Notes: generated by a model not told the origin, from the letters alone. Shown: positions 1 to 6,433, counted from the first letter of the stretch. The stretch is DNA of 6,450 nt from an uncultured Eubacteriales bacterium (GCA_900316925.1 ONEU01000209.1:1-6450); one strand, 5' to 3'. Program-made: numbers and translations.

Positions 1-265
1 ACGCTGTCGTTCGCTTGCGCTCACTCTGTTCGTTTAAGGCGAAACTGCTGTGTCGCTAACATCCGGCACGGCACAGCAGGGCTGTGACTGTTCTACGCAC
101 GCCGACACGCCCCTTGACGGGACGCTTAACGGCTGTTTTCTTCGGGATTCTCGGGTTCAGTTTTCTATCAAAGTACCCGTGCCTACTGCTTTGCGGTTGC
201 AGACGAGGAAGTGAGTTGGTTGAATGATGGTCAATCGGTCGTTGGTGATATGGGACCGGCAGCTT
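1..265. repeat. Dispersed GC-rich intergenic repeat, copy A (5' end cut by window)
   Basis: This stretch aligns over its whole length, in the same orientation, with 6164-6427. By eye about four fifths of the bases are identical. Identical blocks include ACATCCGGCACGGCACAGC (59-77), the GCCGACACGCCCCTTGACGG block (101-120) and GATGGTCAATCGGTCGTTGG (227-246). A 6-bp hairpin with a 3-nt loop, CACAGC-AGG-GCTGTG (72-86), is preserved in both copies. Divergence is concentrated in short spacers, for example 136-160. I see no convincing reading frame or transposase. The copy probably begins before the window, because the other copy has about 34 further GC-rich bases upstream. It fills the space downstream of the BspA-like gene. 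It may be a non-autonomous mobile or REP-like element, or a structured RNA; the family is not recognised. Confidence 0.85.
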
Positions 266-320
266 AACGGCTGGTCTTTCAGAATTTATAATTTGATTTT
301 CTATCCTGTTACCGTGCCTG
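262..320. repeat. Partial tandem unit of the dispersed repeat
   Basis: Directly after copy A the sequence re-enters the middle of the same repeat. GCTTAACGGCTG at 262-273 matches 124-135, TTTTCTATC at 297-305 matches 161-169, and CCGTGCCT at 312-319 matches 177-184, with nearly the same spacing (about 50 bp from first to last block). The material between blocks is diverged and AT-rich. The repeat therefore appears to be built from modules that can iterate. This unit stops just short of the terminator of the BspA-like gene. Confidence 0.6.
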
Positions 321-341
321 TTTTTCCGAAACTGTGATACA

Positions 342-384
342 CGAAAAAAGCAAGCGACACAGTTGAGACTGAATCGCTTGCTTC
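342..384 (-). terminator. Rho-independent terminator of the BspA-like gene
   Basis: Read on the minus strand, a perfect 10-bp stem (AAGCAAGCGA, 374-383, with TCGCTTGCTT, 348-357) closes a 16-nt loop and is followed by six T residues (344-349). It begins 16 bp past the stop codon of the BspA-like gene. A further outer pairing, AACTGTG (330-336) with CACAGTT (384-390), could extend the structure. Confidence 0.9.
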
Positions 385-399
385 ACAGTTAACGTCGCA

Positions 400-2013
400 T
401 CATTCTACGGTGATGTCAAAATACTTCTTGGAAATGAAACCGAAGGGGCCGATTGCCTTTACGCAGACCGTGTATTCGCCTGCCTTATCGAATTTGAGGG
501 CAACGGTGGGAGCAGTGCTGTTTTTTGCTACGTTCTTCCAGGTGGAAGTACCCTTCTGCTGATAGAACACACTGTATTTCGTTCCCAGTAAACGTGCGGA
601 ACAGTTGACCGTCAACTTTTTCTTTGCCTTCACGGTGTAATCGGAAACGGTAGACGTATTGTTGATGGTCTGAATTACTTTCAGATCATGCACCTCCTCG
701 TTGATAGTACCGTCACTATCCTTTGCACACAGACGGAGCTCATAGGTACCGGTATAGGCAGGAGTAAAGGTTGCGTAATTCTTTTCGGAATAATCCTGAA
801 TTTTCTTCCAGGTCTTTTCGCCCGGCTTCTTATAGAAGAAAGCAAATGTATAGCTGCCTGTTCCGAAAGAAGCCTGTGCAACCATTCTGGCAGAACCGCC
901 CAGCAGAACCGTTTCGTCACTCTTAAAGACTGTCATCATTGGAGCGAGTACCCTGAAACCATGCTGCTGTGCATAACGGGCAGCAACACTGTCACCGGAA
1001 GTGCAATCAAACAGGACATTCTCGTTGACACCATCAAAAGCATCTGCTGCAATGCTCTCAACGGACTCGCCGAAAGAAATGGTATTCAGAGAAGCAGTAT
1101 TCTTGAAAGCGCTCTTTTCAATCTTCTTCACGGAAGCAGGAAGGGTTATCTTCTTTGCCTTATTACCGCTGAATGCCTTCTCGCCGATCACCACAACACC
1201 AGGCTCGATCGCAGCGGTTCTGGAAGGAGCAACTGCTACCAGTTTGTCACCGGCCTTGCTGTAAACAACACCCTTGACGGACTTGAGGACGGGGTTGTCA
1301 GCCTTGACATAGATGTACTTCAAAGTAGGAACCCCGGCAACCGACTCGGCATTGATGGTTCTGAGAGTCGCCGGAACGGTAATAGCTGTCAGAGCTGTCT
1401 CAGAAGACAGAGCCAGCGAGGTAACCTTGCAGTTTTTGACCTTTGCAGGGATGGTGACCTTCTTGGCATCACCGGTATATTCCACGACGGTAGCAGTAAA
1501 GCCGTTGAGGGAAACTGAAAGACGATATTTCAGATCATTCTCCGTATAATACAGCACACCGTTCTCAAAGGAATAACCTGCGAAATTCTCTTTGATCTGC
1601 TGAACTGTCTGAATAATCTGAATGAGCTTATCCTCAGGAATCTTGGAAAGAACAGCAGTGATAATCTCTGCCCCGATCATCTGTTTAAGACCTACGGGGA
1701 AATCCTCGCTGTCAATAAGCTCCAGCACTGCCTCAAACTTCTGGGCACCCTCTTCAGAGAGTTTTTCAAAAGCGGAGCAATAGATTTTGGAGACAAGGTT
1801 TCTTGCGGTTTCACGGGAGAATGTCTTTGTCACAAATACTACCAGACTGTTCTTCAGCGCCTGAATATAGTCTGCGGCGGAAGCCTGCTGTGTCTGCGGA
1901 GCCTGCGGTGTTGCTGCACTGGCGGCAATCGCACTCACACCAGAGCCTGTGATCATGGCAGCAGCCAATGCGACAGTCAGTGCTTTTGTCATCACTTTCT
2001 TAGAATATTTCAT
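400..2013 (-). CDS. Secreted BspA-like leucine-rich-repeat protein with two C-terminal Ig-like domains
   Basis: A 537-residue predicted extracellular protein. Residues 1-34 form a signal peptide: basic start KYSKK, hydrophobic core ALTVALAAAM, and an Ala-rich cleavage region around ASA-A. A short Gln/Pro/Ala linker is followed by a helical segment (about 47-143), then BspA-type LRR_5 repeats (about 160-355). The repeats show the pattern KVTIPAKVK, AITVPATLRTI, VIGEKAFSGN, KITLPASVKKIEKSAF, and end with the usual SVAARYAQQHGF element. Two related beta-sandwich modules follow (about 360-448 and 455-537), each with a FYxxxG-TWK core and a GTYELRLCAK or GEYTVCVKA strand. This module type is common in ruminococcal surface proteins. 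The start at 2013 has GGAGG eight bases upstream and gives the signal peptide; an upstream in-frame TTG at 2076 lies inside the promoter. No LPXTG, SLH or dockerin is seen. BspA-like LRR proteins are often linked to adhesion, but the ligand here is unknown. It is a single-gene unit. Confidence 0.93.
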   Translation of the reverse strand: MKYSKKVMTKALTVALAAAMITGSGVSAIAASAATPQAPQTQQASAADYIQALKNSLVVFVTKTFSRETARNLVSKIYCSAFEKLSEEGAQKFEAVLELIDSEDFPVGLKQMIGAEIITAVLSKIPEDKLIQIIQTVQQIKENFAGYSFENGVLYYTENDLKYRLSVSLNGFTATVVEYTGDAKKVTIPAKVKNCKVTSLALSSETALTAITVPATLRTINAESVAGVPTLKYIYVKADNPVLKSVKGVVYSKAGDKLVAVAPSRTAAIEPGVVVIGEKAFSGNKAKKITLPASVKKIEKSAFKNTASLNTISFGESVESIAADAFDGVNENVLFDCTSGDSVAARYAQQHGFRVLAPMMTVFKSDETVLLGGSARMVAQASFGTGSYTFAFFYKKPGEKTWKKIQDYSEKNYATFTPAYTGTYELRLCAKDSDGTINEEVHDLKVIQTINNTSTVSDYTVKAKKKLTVNCSARLLGTKYSVFYQQKGTSTWKNVAKNSTAPTVALKFDKAGEYTVCVKAIGPFGFISKKYFDITVE

Positions 2014-2047
2014 GTTGCATACCTCCAAAGATAATTCTTTAAGCATT

Positions 2048-2076
2048 ATTATACAATAATCATCTGTTTTCGTCAA
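2048..2076 (-). promoter_or_regulatory. Sigma-A-type promoter of the BspA-like gene
   Basis: On the minus strand, TTGACG (2071-2076) and TATAAT (2048-2053) are separated by exactly 17 bp. Transcription should start near 2041, giving a leader of roughly 28 nt that carries GGAGG at 2022-2026. A 6-bp inverted repeat, ATTATT/AATAAT (2045-2060), overlaps the -10 box. A second inverted repeat, CACCAT/ATGGTG (2082-2100, 7-nt spacer), sits just upstream of the -35 box. Either could be a regulator site, but there is no direct support for that. Confidence 0.88.
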
Positions 2077-2250
2077 CTATACACCATATACAGAATGGTG
2101 ATGTCTCTTTTGTGTAAATTTTCATCAAGAGAATCTGCCCCAGCAGTAGGACAAATGGGTGAATATCTGTATCAGATTTCTATTTTTTTAACAAATTATT
2201 CCCGTTATCGTGCCGTTCCTTGAAAATTTGTTCAAAACCATCTTGTCTTA
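2077..2250. other. Divergent intergenic region between two promoters
   Basis: About 175 bp of AT-rich DNA lie between the -35 boxes of the two divergent promoters. It contains no supported gene. It holds the CACCAT/ATGGTG inverted repeat (2082-2100), an imperfect TTGAA/TTCAA inverted repeat (2220-2235) about 15 bp upstream of the plus-strand -35 box, and a T-run (2183-2189) after a weak 5-bp hairpin. These are candidate binding sites only. Confidence 0.5.
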
Positions 2251-2279
2251 TTGCAATTCCTTCCAAATAGTGCTATGAT
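2251..2279 (+). promoter_or_regulatory. Extended -10 promoter of the Bax-inhibitor-like gene
   Basis: TTGCAA (2251-2256) is followed after 17 bp by TATGAT (2274-2279), and the TGC just before the -10 box makes an extended -10 element. The predicted start near 2286 falls within the perfect 10-bp palindrome ATTGTACAAT (2284-2293), a possible operator. The leader is about 60 nt long. Confidence 0.8.
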
Positions 2280-2302
2280 AATCATTGTACAATATTTGTT
2301 GT

Positions 2303-2324
2303 TATGATGGTGTTGTCCGTCATA
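2303..2324 (+). promoter_or_regulatory. Stem-loop in the 5' leader of the Bax-inhibitor-like gene
   Basis: TATGATGG (2303-2310) pairs with CCGTCATA (2317-2324), giving an 8-bp stem with one G-U pair around the loop TGTTGT. It ends eight bases before the AAGGAGG ribosome binding site (2333-2339), with TTTTC between. The position suits an mRNA-stabilising or translation-modulating hairpin. The T-run is too short for a convincing attenuator, and no known riboswitch family is recognised. Confidence 0.45.
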
Positions 2325-2346
2325 TTTTCAAAAAGGAGGCATATAC

Positions 2347-3225
2347 ATGAAAGAGACAAATACAAGTACAAGTACACAAGCTAAGACAGCTGCCAAGAAG
2401 AATGGCTCGCTGTTCCGTGCTAATCCCGTGATGAACCGGCTTACCAAGGTGAAGGAATACGCTGCGGCTGACGAGAAAAGCGCTACCTACGGCGGTATTA
2501 CCCTCAAGACCGGCTTCTTCCTGCTGATGACAGTCGTCGGCATGATTGCTTATCTGTTCGCTCAGTACGCCTGGTTCCAGCATCAGCCGATGATCGAAGG
2601 ACTGAAGTATGAGGGCTTCCAGTTTATGATCTCTGTCCCCCAGGCAATCACCATTCTTGTTGTCGCAATCATCGGTGTCATCGCTCAGCTCCTGGCAGCC
2701 TTTATTCCGAAATCCATTCCTGTGACCGGTACCATCTATTCCCTCACCCAGGGCGCGTTCATTTCCTGCCTGATCTTTACAATCCTCGGCGGTGAGCACA
2801 TGGAGTATCTTGGTCTGCTCGCACTCATCATCACTGTCATCGTGGTCGTTACCATGGCGCTGCTCTATACCAAGGGCATTATCAAGGTCAACAAGAAATT
2901 CAAGGCCGTTTTGATCACGCTGCTCCTTTCCAGTCTCGCTCTCAGCCTGGTCGTGCTGATCTGCTCCTTCATCCCCGGTGTCAACACCTTTGTTTCCAGT
3001 ATCCTGAACAACTTCTGGGTATCCCTGATCCTGACACTGGTCTCTATTCTGATTGCTACCATGTTCCTGATCTCCGAGTTCGCTGTGATGGACGAGGTTG
3101 TTCAGAACCGTATGCCTGTCAAATATGAGTGGATGGCAGCCTTTGGTCTTTCCTTTGCAATCCTCTGGCTCTACATCAAGATTCTTGATCTCGTTATCCA
3201 GATCGCAGGCAGAGGCAGAAACTAA
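2347..3225 (+). CDS. Bax inhibitor-1/YccA family integral membrane protein
   Basis: A 292-residue polytopic membrane protein. A polar Thr/Lys-rich N-terminus (1-25) precedes the family-typical NPVMNRL segment (26-32) and SATYGGITLKTGFFLL (45-60). About seven hydrophobic helices follow, near 52-72, 98-120, 130-148, 153-175, 186-208, 222-242 and 262-284. Landmarks of the bacterial YccA/BaxI_1 branch are TIYSLTQGAF (129-138), LLYTKGIIKVNKKF (172-185) and EWMAAFGLSFAILWLYIKIL (261-280). Length and topology fit the family. Structurally studied relatives conduct calcium in a pH-dependent way, and others modulate FtsH-type proteases; which role applies here is unknown. The start has AAGGAGG seven bases upstream. 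The gene has its own promoter and terminator and is divergent from the BspA-like gene. Lys278 lies where I recall relatives having an acidic residue. Confidence 0.92.
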   Translation: MKETNTSTSTQAKTAAKKNGSLFRANPVMNRLTKVKEYAAADEKSATYGGITLKTGFFLLMTVVGMIAYLFAQYAWFQHQPMIEGLKYEGFQFMISVPQAITILVVAIIGVIAQLLAAFIPKSIPVTGTIYSLTQGAFISCLIFTILGGEHMEYLGLLALIITVIVVVTMALLYTKGIIKVNKKFKAVLITLLLSSLALSLVVLICSFIPGVNTFVSSILNNFWVSLILTLVSILIATMFLISEFAVMDEVVQNRMPVKYEWMAAFGLSFAILWLYIKILDLVIQIAGRGRN

Positions 3226-3268
3226 TAAACCCGGTAACCGCTTCTTTTTGAAACGGCGGTTCCTTCCG

Positions 3269-3310
3269 GACCGTACAGCATTTTGAACGTGCTGTACGGT
3301 CTTTCTTTTT
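3269..3310 (+). terminator. Rho-independent terminator of the Bax-inhibitor-like gene
   Basis: A perfect 12-bp stem (GACCGTACAGCA, 3269-3280, with TGCTGTACGGTC, 3290-3301) has a 9-nt loop and is followed by TTTCTTTTT. It begins 43 bp after the stop codon. A weaker nested hairpin (AACCGC/GCGGTT, 3236-3261) lies between the stop codon and the terminator. There is no T-run on the opposite strand, so it works in one direction only. Confidence 0.95.
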
Positions 3311-3333
3311 GGGTTCATCCCATGAATGGAAAC

Positions 3334-3377
3334 AAATCAAAAAGGACAGTTCCGTGAGAATACATCAGGAACTGTCC
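3334..3377 (-). terminator. Rho-independent terminator of the three-gene operon
   Basis: On the minus strand, GGACAGTTCC (3368-3377) pairs perfectly with GGAACTGTCC (3344-3353) around a 14-nt loop and is followed by TTTTTGATTT. It lies 13 bp past the stop codon of the DUF308-like gene. It is distinct from the neighbouring plus-strand terminator, so the convergent transcription units each have their own stop. Confidence 0.93.
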
Positions 3378-3390
3378 GTGAAACAGATAC

Positions 3391-3933
3391 TTATTGGATA
3401 TAGACGATTGCGGTTTTCCGAAAGGCGGAAAGGATCTTGAGTACAGCCGAGTATACAAGGGTGATACAATAGCCGATCAGCATCAGGATGGTAGAATGGG
3501 AAGAAATACCGATCACAAACAGTACCAATGCAAAGGCAACACCGATGATACCATTGATGAGCTTGAGCTTCCAGAAATGGGTGCCGTACTTTCTCGCTTC
3601 CAGGGCACGAAGAATATCGACAGCACCCGAGAATACATAGATACCCAGCAGATAAATCAGGATCGTCAAAGAGGTCATGGACGCTACATGGATCGTAAAG
3701 ATGGACAAGTCGATCATAATGAGCGCATGATATAAAACGGACTTACCGCCGACCATGTGACGCGCAAGAGTAAAGTAATAGATCAGCTTGCGCACACCCT
3801 TTATCAGTAAGGAAATACTGAGCAGCAGAACGGCCAGCGCATACCCCTGCTCCGGCAGCAGAAGAAGAATCACGACATACAGAAGGATCAGAAGTCCCGA
3901 AAAAGCACTTCTCAACCGCTGAAAATAACTCAT
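3391..3933 (-). CDS. DUF308/HdeD-like six-helix membrane protein
   Basis: A 180-residue, very hydrophobic protein with six predicted transmembrane helices in three pairs (about 10-27/30-47, 64-84/88-108, 121-142/147-168). A short basic N-terminus (FQRLRS) precedes them. The paired-helix layout, the size and segments such as LLSISLLIKGVRKLIYYF (37-54) and YVFSGAVDILRALEARK (99-115) resemble the DUF308 group, which includes the acid-resistance protein HdeD. The likeness is by pattern, not by a diagnostic motif. The start codon overlaps the stop of the upstream DUF6765 gene as ATGA, and a purine-rich GGGGGAGAGG site lies just before it, so translation is probably coupled. It is the last gene of the operon, right before a strong terminator. 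The function is unknown; it may be a membrane partner of the two upstream products. Confidence 0.75.
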   Translation of the reverse strand: MSYFQRLRSAFSGLLILLYVVILLLLPEQGYALAVLLLSISLLIKGVRKLIYYFTLARHMVGGKSVLYHALIMIDLSIFTIHVASMTSLTILIYLLGIYVFSGAVDILRALEARKYGTHFWKLKLINGIIGVAFALVLFVIGISSHSTILMLIGYCITLVYSAVLKILSAFRKTAIVYIQ

Positions 3934-5099
3934 GAATCCTCTCCCCCTTTCGTCTGTTCGAGGAGCTTATGATATGCCTTGACGCCTTTAAGTCCCTTCT
4001 TGCGATAGTTAATGGAATAACCGGCCAGCCTGCTGCCGGTTTGAAAGATCTGATTGGTCACCATGCTTTTCTGAGCCAGCGCAGCAATCAAAAACTGTCC
4101 CAGATAGGTACCGTCCTTCTGTTCCGGTGCGGCGTCGGTGTATTCGGACTGGTATTTTTCCAGATCAAACGGCTCGATCGTCTGACCGGAGAGCTTCTCA
4201 CCGAAAGCCTTCCAATCCTCGGAGGCGTCCAGCTGCCGTTTGCGGATAATCTGTTCAATCTCTTCCTCATAGGGAGCAACGGCAGCCGTATCATACTGCT
4301 TGGTTTCAAAGCTCTCATGCTCTCCGCGAAGGTACTTCATCGCATAGATCATCTGACAGAAAGCGTGTTTGTAGTCAGAGGGATTGTCCTTGATGATCTC
4401 CTCATAATACCCCCACGCCGGCAGATATTTGTAGCGGATAAAGCTGTAATCCGGCAAATGACCCGCACGGCCGTGTCCCAATTGCATAATGGAATTTTCA
4501 CTGTCGTGATTGAGGCTGCAGGTGTAAATGCTTTTTTCCAGATCATCCGGAGCGGATGCACTATGCCGGAAAGAAATCTTTTTTTCGATCTCCTTACCGT
4601 TCTCGGTCAGCAGTTCATAGAAGTGATAGTTGGTATTATTGATAACCATGGACGGTGTCCCGGCGAAATACTGATGTGCCCAGGTATCGGCAAGAATATG
4701 CATTGCAATGCCCACCGCCTGGAGTCCCTTATTCCTGGCAAGCTCAACCGTCATTCGGAGCAGTTCTCCGTTCGGACCGCAGATCAGCCGGTACTTGTTG
4801 CGATAGAGCACGGAACAATGTCGGGGCGGTTCCGCGACCAGGTCACGGGGCAGGAAGTGGAAAGAAGCCCAGATCCTGGTGATATCCTGTAAACCGACGA
4901 TATCCGTCATGGCATCCATCAACTCCAGCTGCAATTGAGTCGTGGCAGCCTCCAGGGGTGCCCTGAGCTTTGAGAGCAGCGACTTGCTGCAAAGATCCAC
5001 AAACTGATCGCTGTAGCAGATCGACATTGCCTCCTCATGGGAATAGCCAGCCAGAAACGCAGCACAGTATGTCGCATAGTAATGAAAATCAGGATTCAT
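3930..5099 (-). CDS. DUF6765 family protein, putative metal-dependent hydrolase
   Basis: A 389-residue soluble protein with neither signal peptide nor transmembrane helix. It opens with FHYYATYCAAFLAGYSHEEA (5-24), typical of DUF6765 as I recall the family. Candidate metal ligands are spread as follows: His6, Asp31 and Asp35 in SDQFVD, His81 in FHFLP, His134/Asp138/His142 in HILADTWAHQYF (134-145), and His209/His214/Asp217 in GHGRAGHLPD (208-217). The H-x3-D-x3-H motif and the general order recall the helical zinc phospholipase C/P1 nuclease fold, but that assignment is inference. Those enzymes are usually secreted, whereas this one appears cytoplasmic. The C-terminal third (about 275-389) is charged and helical with no recognised domain. 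The start at 5099 has AAGGAGG five bases upstream; a longer frame reaching 5231 lies within the preceding gene and is not used. The gene overlaps the DUF5684 gene by 11 bp and the DUF308 gene by 4 bp. Confidence 0.85.
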   Translation of the reverse strand: MNPDFHYYATYCAAFLAGYSHEEAMSICYSDQFVDLCSKSLLSKLRAPLEAATTQLQLELMDAMTDIVGLQDITRIWASFHFLPRDLVAEPPRHCSVLYRNKYRLICGPNGELLRMTVELARNKGLQAVGIAMHILADTWAHQYFAGTPSMVINNTNYHFYELLTENGKEIEKKISFRHSASAPDDLEKSIYTCSLNHDSENSIMQLGHGRAGHLPDYSFIRYKYLPAWGYYEEIIKDNPSDYKHAFCQMIYAMKYLRGEHESFETKQYDTAAVAPYEEEIEQIIRKRQLDASEDWKAFGEKLSGQTIEPFDLEKYQSEYTDAAPEQKDGTYLGQFLIAALAQKSMVTNQIFQTGSRLAGYSINYRKKGLKGVKAYHKLLEQTKGGEDS

Positions 5100-6048
5100 G
5101 GGAACCTCCTTCTGCCGTCCTGCACTTCTTGAGGGCAATACACGAATACAGCAGTTCAACCATAATAAACAGAGTAGTCCCGTCAATGAACAATGTAATA
5201 ACGGAGGAAAAAAAGGTGGACGTACCATCAAAGAATGAGAAATAGTCTACTACGATAACAATGGAATGAATCAGTATCAGGATAAACAAAAAGACTATAT
5301 AGGTGGAACGTTTCTTTTTTCCACGAGCATCCGATCTTGCTGAGATCCCGACATAGCTGTATAAAACAAAGTTAATCACAAAAAAGCCAGCAGCAATGCC
5401 GTAGGAGACCATGCCGATCACATCCTCCATGATTGGCATCAGCGCATTTTTGAATGCCAGCGAATACAGGAAAAACTTCAGCAGGTTCCACAAGCTGAAA
5501 GCCACCAATCCGCCGCCGATCGTAATCAGGTTACTTTCCAGGCGTCTGATTTTGACGGCATTGTTTTCAACAGGCTTAACACGTTGACGTTCGACCGCTT
5601 TCCGGTCATAGACAGAACGATCAAATGCCATGATGGGCAAATAAATGAAAGGCAGAAAAAAGATACCCACCATAAACCCGTTCGTTTTTCCGAATGCAAT
5701 CCCCAGCTTACTGATATATATAACAGCGGAAATAATGGTGAAGCCCAAGGCAACGAGGGTCACAGAGTAAGAAAACAATTCAGGTGTATCAACGATGTAT
5801 GTCAGCAATAAATCAGTGCTCCAGAGAATGATATCGGTAATGAACCAGATATGACTCATGCCGATCAGAGGATGTGTGACAAAGAGATTATAAAACGGTA
5901 TCAGCGCCTTCCAACCTTTCTCCCCTGCCTTTTTTAGAAGATGCCATTCAGCAATCACGATCATCAAAATGATTCCGAAAGAGAGTATCGCACTAACGAC
6001 GGATATGATATTTATAACCTCAACAGACACTTCAAATTCTGTTTCCAA
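5089..6048 (-). CDS. DUF5684-type polytopic membrane protein with extra C-terminal four-helix half
   Basis: A 319-residue membrane protein, first gene of the operon. Residues 10-145 match the DUF5684 pattern: helix about 12-34, then EWHLLKKAGEKGWKALIPFYN (34-54), further helices about 64-86 and 93-112, then KLGIAFGKTNGFMVGIFFLPFIYLPIMAFD (114-143). The KAGxxGWKALIPFYN loop is the hallmark. A charged cytoplasmic-looking linker (144-172) leads to a second half with about four helices (174-198, 205-235, 249-269, 279-304). This half is not part of the usual short domain and I do not recognise it. The start is taken as TTG at 6048, because AAAGGAGG lies seven bases upstream; an in-frame ATG at 6081 would place that site inside the coding region. 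The last bases overlap the start of the DUF6765 gene by 11 bp. The function of DUF5684 proteins is unknown. Confidence 0.83.
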   Translation of the reverse strand: METEFEVSVEVINIISVVSAILSFGIILMIVIAEWHLLKKAGEKGWKALIPFYNLFVTHPLIGMSHIWFITDIILWSTDLLLTYIVDTPELFSYSVTLVALGFTIISAVIYISKLGIAFGKTNGFMVGIFFLPFIYLPIMAFDRSVYDRKAVERQRVKPVENNAVKIRRLESNLITIGGGLVAFSLWNLLKFFLYSLAFKNALMPIMEDVIGMVSYGIAAGFFVINFVLYSYVGISARSDARGKKKRSTYIVFLFILILIHSIVIVVDYFSFFDGTSTFFSSVITLFIDGTTLFIMVELLYSCIALKKCRTAEGGSHES

Positions 6049-6055
6049 GTCTCTT

Positions 6056-6063
6056 CCTCCTTT
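6056..6063 (-). promoter_or_regulatory. Ribosome binding site that sets the TTG start of the operon
   Basis: AAAGGAGG on the minus strand is a near-perfect anti-16S match, seven bases before TTG at 6046-6048. The upstream ATG at 6079-6081 has only a poorly spaced AGGA beside it. TTG initiation at 6048 is therefore preferred, and the non-ATG start may lower expression of the first gene. Confidence 0.8.
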
Positions 6064-6099
6064 CAACTTTTCTGCAAGCATTTCCTGCTTCCATCGACA

Positions 6100-6129
6100 A
6101 TTATATCATCAGAAAAATACTTATGTCAA
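6100..6129 (-). promoter_or_regulatory. Consensus sigma-A promoter of the three-gene operon
   Basis: On the minus strand, TTGACA (6124-6129) and TATAAT (6100-6105) are both perfect consensus hexamers, separated by 18 bp. The start site is expected near 6093, giving a leader of about 45 nt before the TTG start. The -35 box lies exactly where AT-rich operon DNA gives way to the GC-rich repeat at about 6130. Confidence 0.9.
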
Positions 6130-6427
6130 GATGCGGGCGGCGCAGAGCCTGCGCTCCCGTGTCACGCTGTCGTTCGCTTACGCTCACTCTGTACGTCTAA
6201 GGCGGATGGTGCAGTATCGCTCACATCCGGCACGGCACAGCGGGGCTGTGTATTTTCTACGACCGCCGACACGCCCCTTGACGGGGCGCTTAACGGCTGT
6301 TCTTTCAGTTTTTTCAAGTTCCGTTTTCTATCATCGTACCCGTGCCTGCTTATTGCAGTTGCAGACGAGGATAGAAATTGGTTGATTGATGGTCAATCGG
6401 TCGTTGGTAATATGGGACCGGCAGCTT
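6130..6427. repeat. Dispersed GC-rich intergenic repeat, copy B
   Basis: Positions 6164-6427 align colinearly and in direct orientation with 1-265. The first 34 bases (6130-6163) continue the GC-rich composition and probably belong to the element, but the matching part of copy A lies outside the window. The copy carries a string of short perfect hairpins: GCGCAG-AGC-CTGCGC (6140-6154), CACAGC-GGG-GCTGTG (6236-6250), CGCCCC-TTGAC-GGGGCG (6272-6288) and CCGGCA-GCT-TGCCGG (6418-6432). No coding capacity is convincing in any frame. The abrupt composition change at 6130 suggests insertion beside the operon promoter. Confidence 0.85.
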
Positions 6428-6433
6428 GCCGGC

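Noticed and set aside
1..320. Insertion sequence or CRISPR array at the window edges
   Set aside because: There is no transposase frame, no terminal inverted repeats are visible, and the repeated units lack the regular short repeat-spacer periodicity of CRISPR.
2014..2076. Extended start of the BspA-like gene at the TTG codon at 2076
   Set aside because: It would place the -35 and -10 boxes and the GGAGG site inside the coding region and bury the signal peptide.
2165..2189. Terminator-like ATCTG-TAT-CAGAT hairpin followed by a T-run
   Set aside because: The stem has only five AT-rich pairs, and no plus-strand gene upstream would need it.
2320..3318. Long minus-strand frame (332 codons) opposite the Bax-inhibitor-like gene
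   Set aside because: It has an Asp/Gln/His/Gly-rich, shadow-type composition. It runs through the plus-strand terminator and covers a well-supported membrane protein gene.
6032..6094. A 20-codon minus-strand leader frame (ATG at 6094) overlapping the operon's TTG start
   Set aside because: Its ATG would sit almost at the transcription start with no ribosome site, and its Arg/Lys-rich product contains no regulatory codon run. Coincidence is likely.
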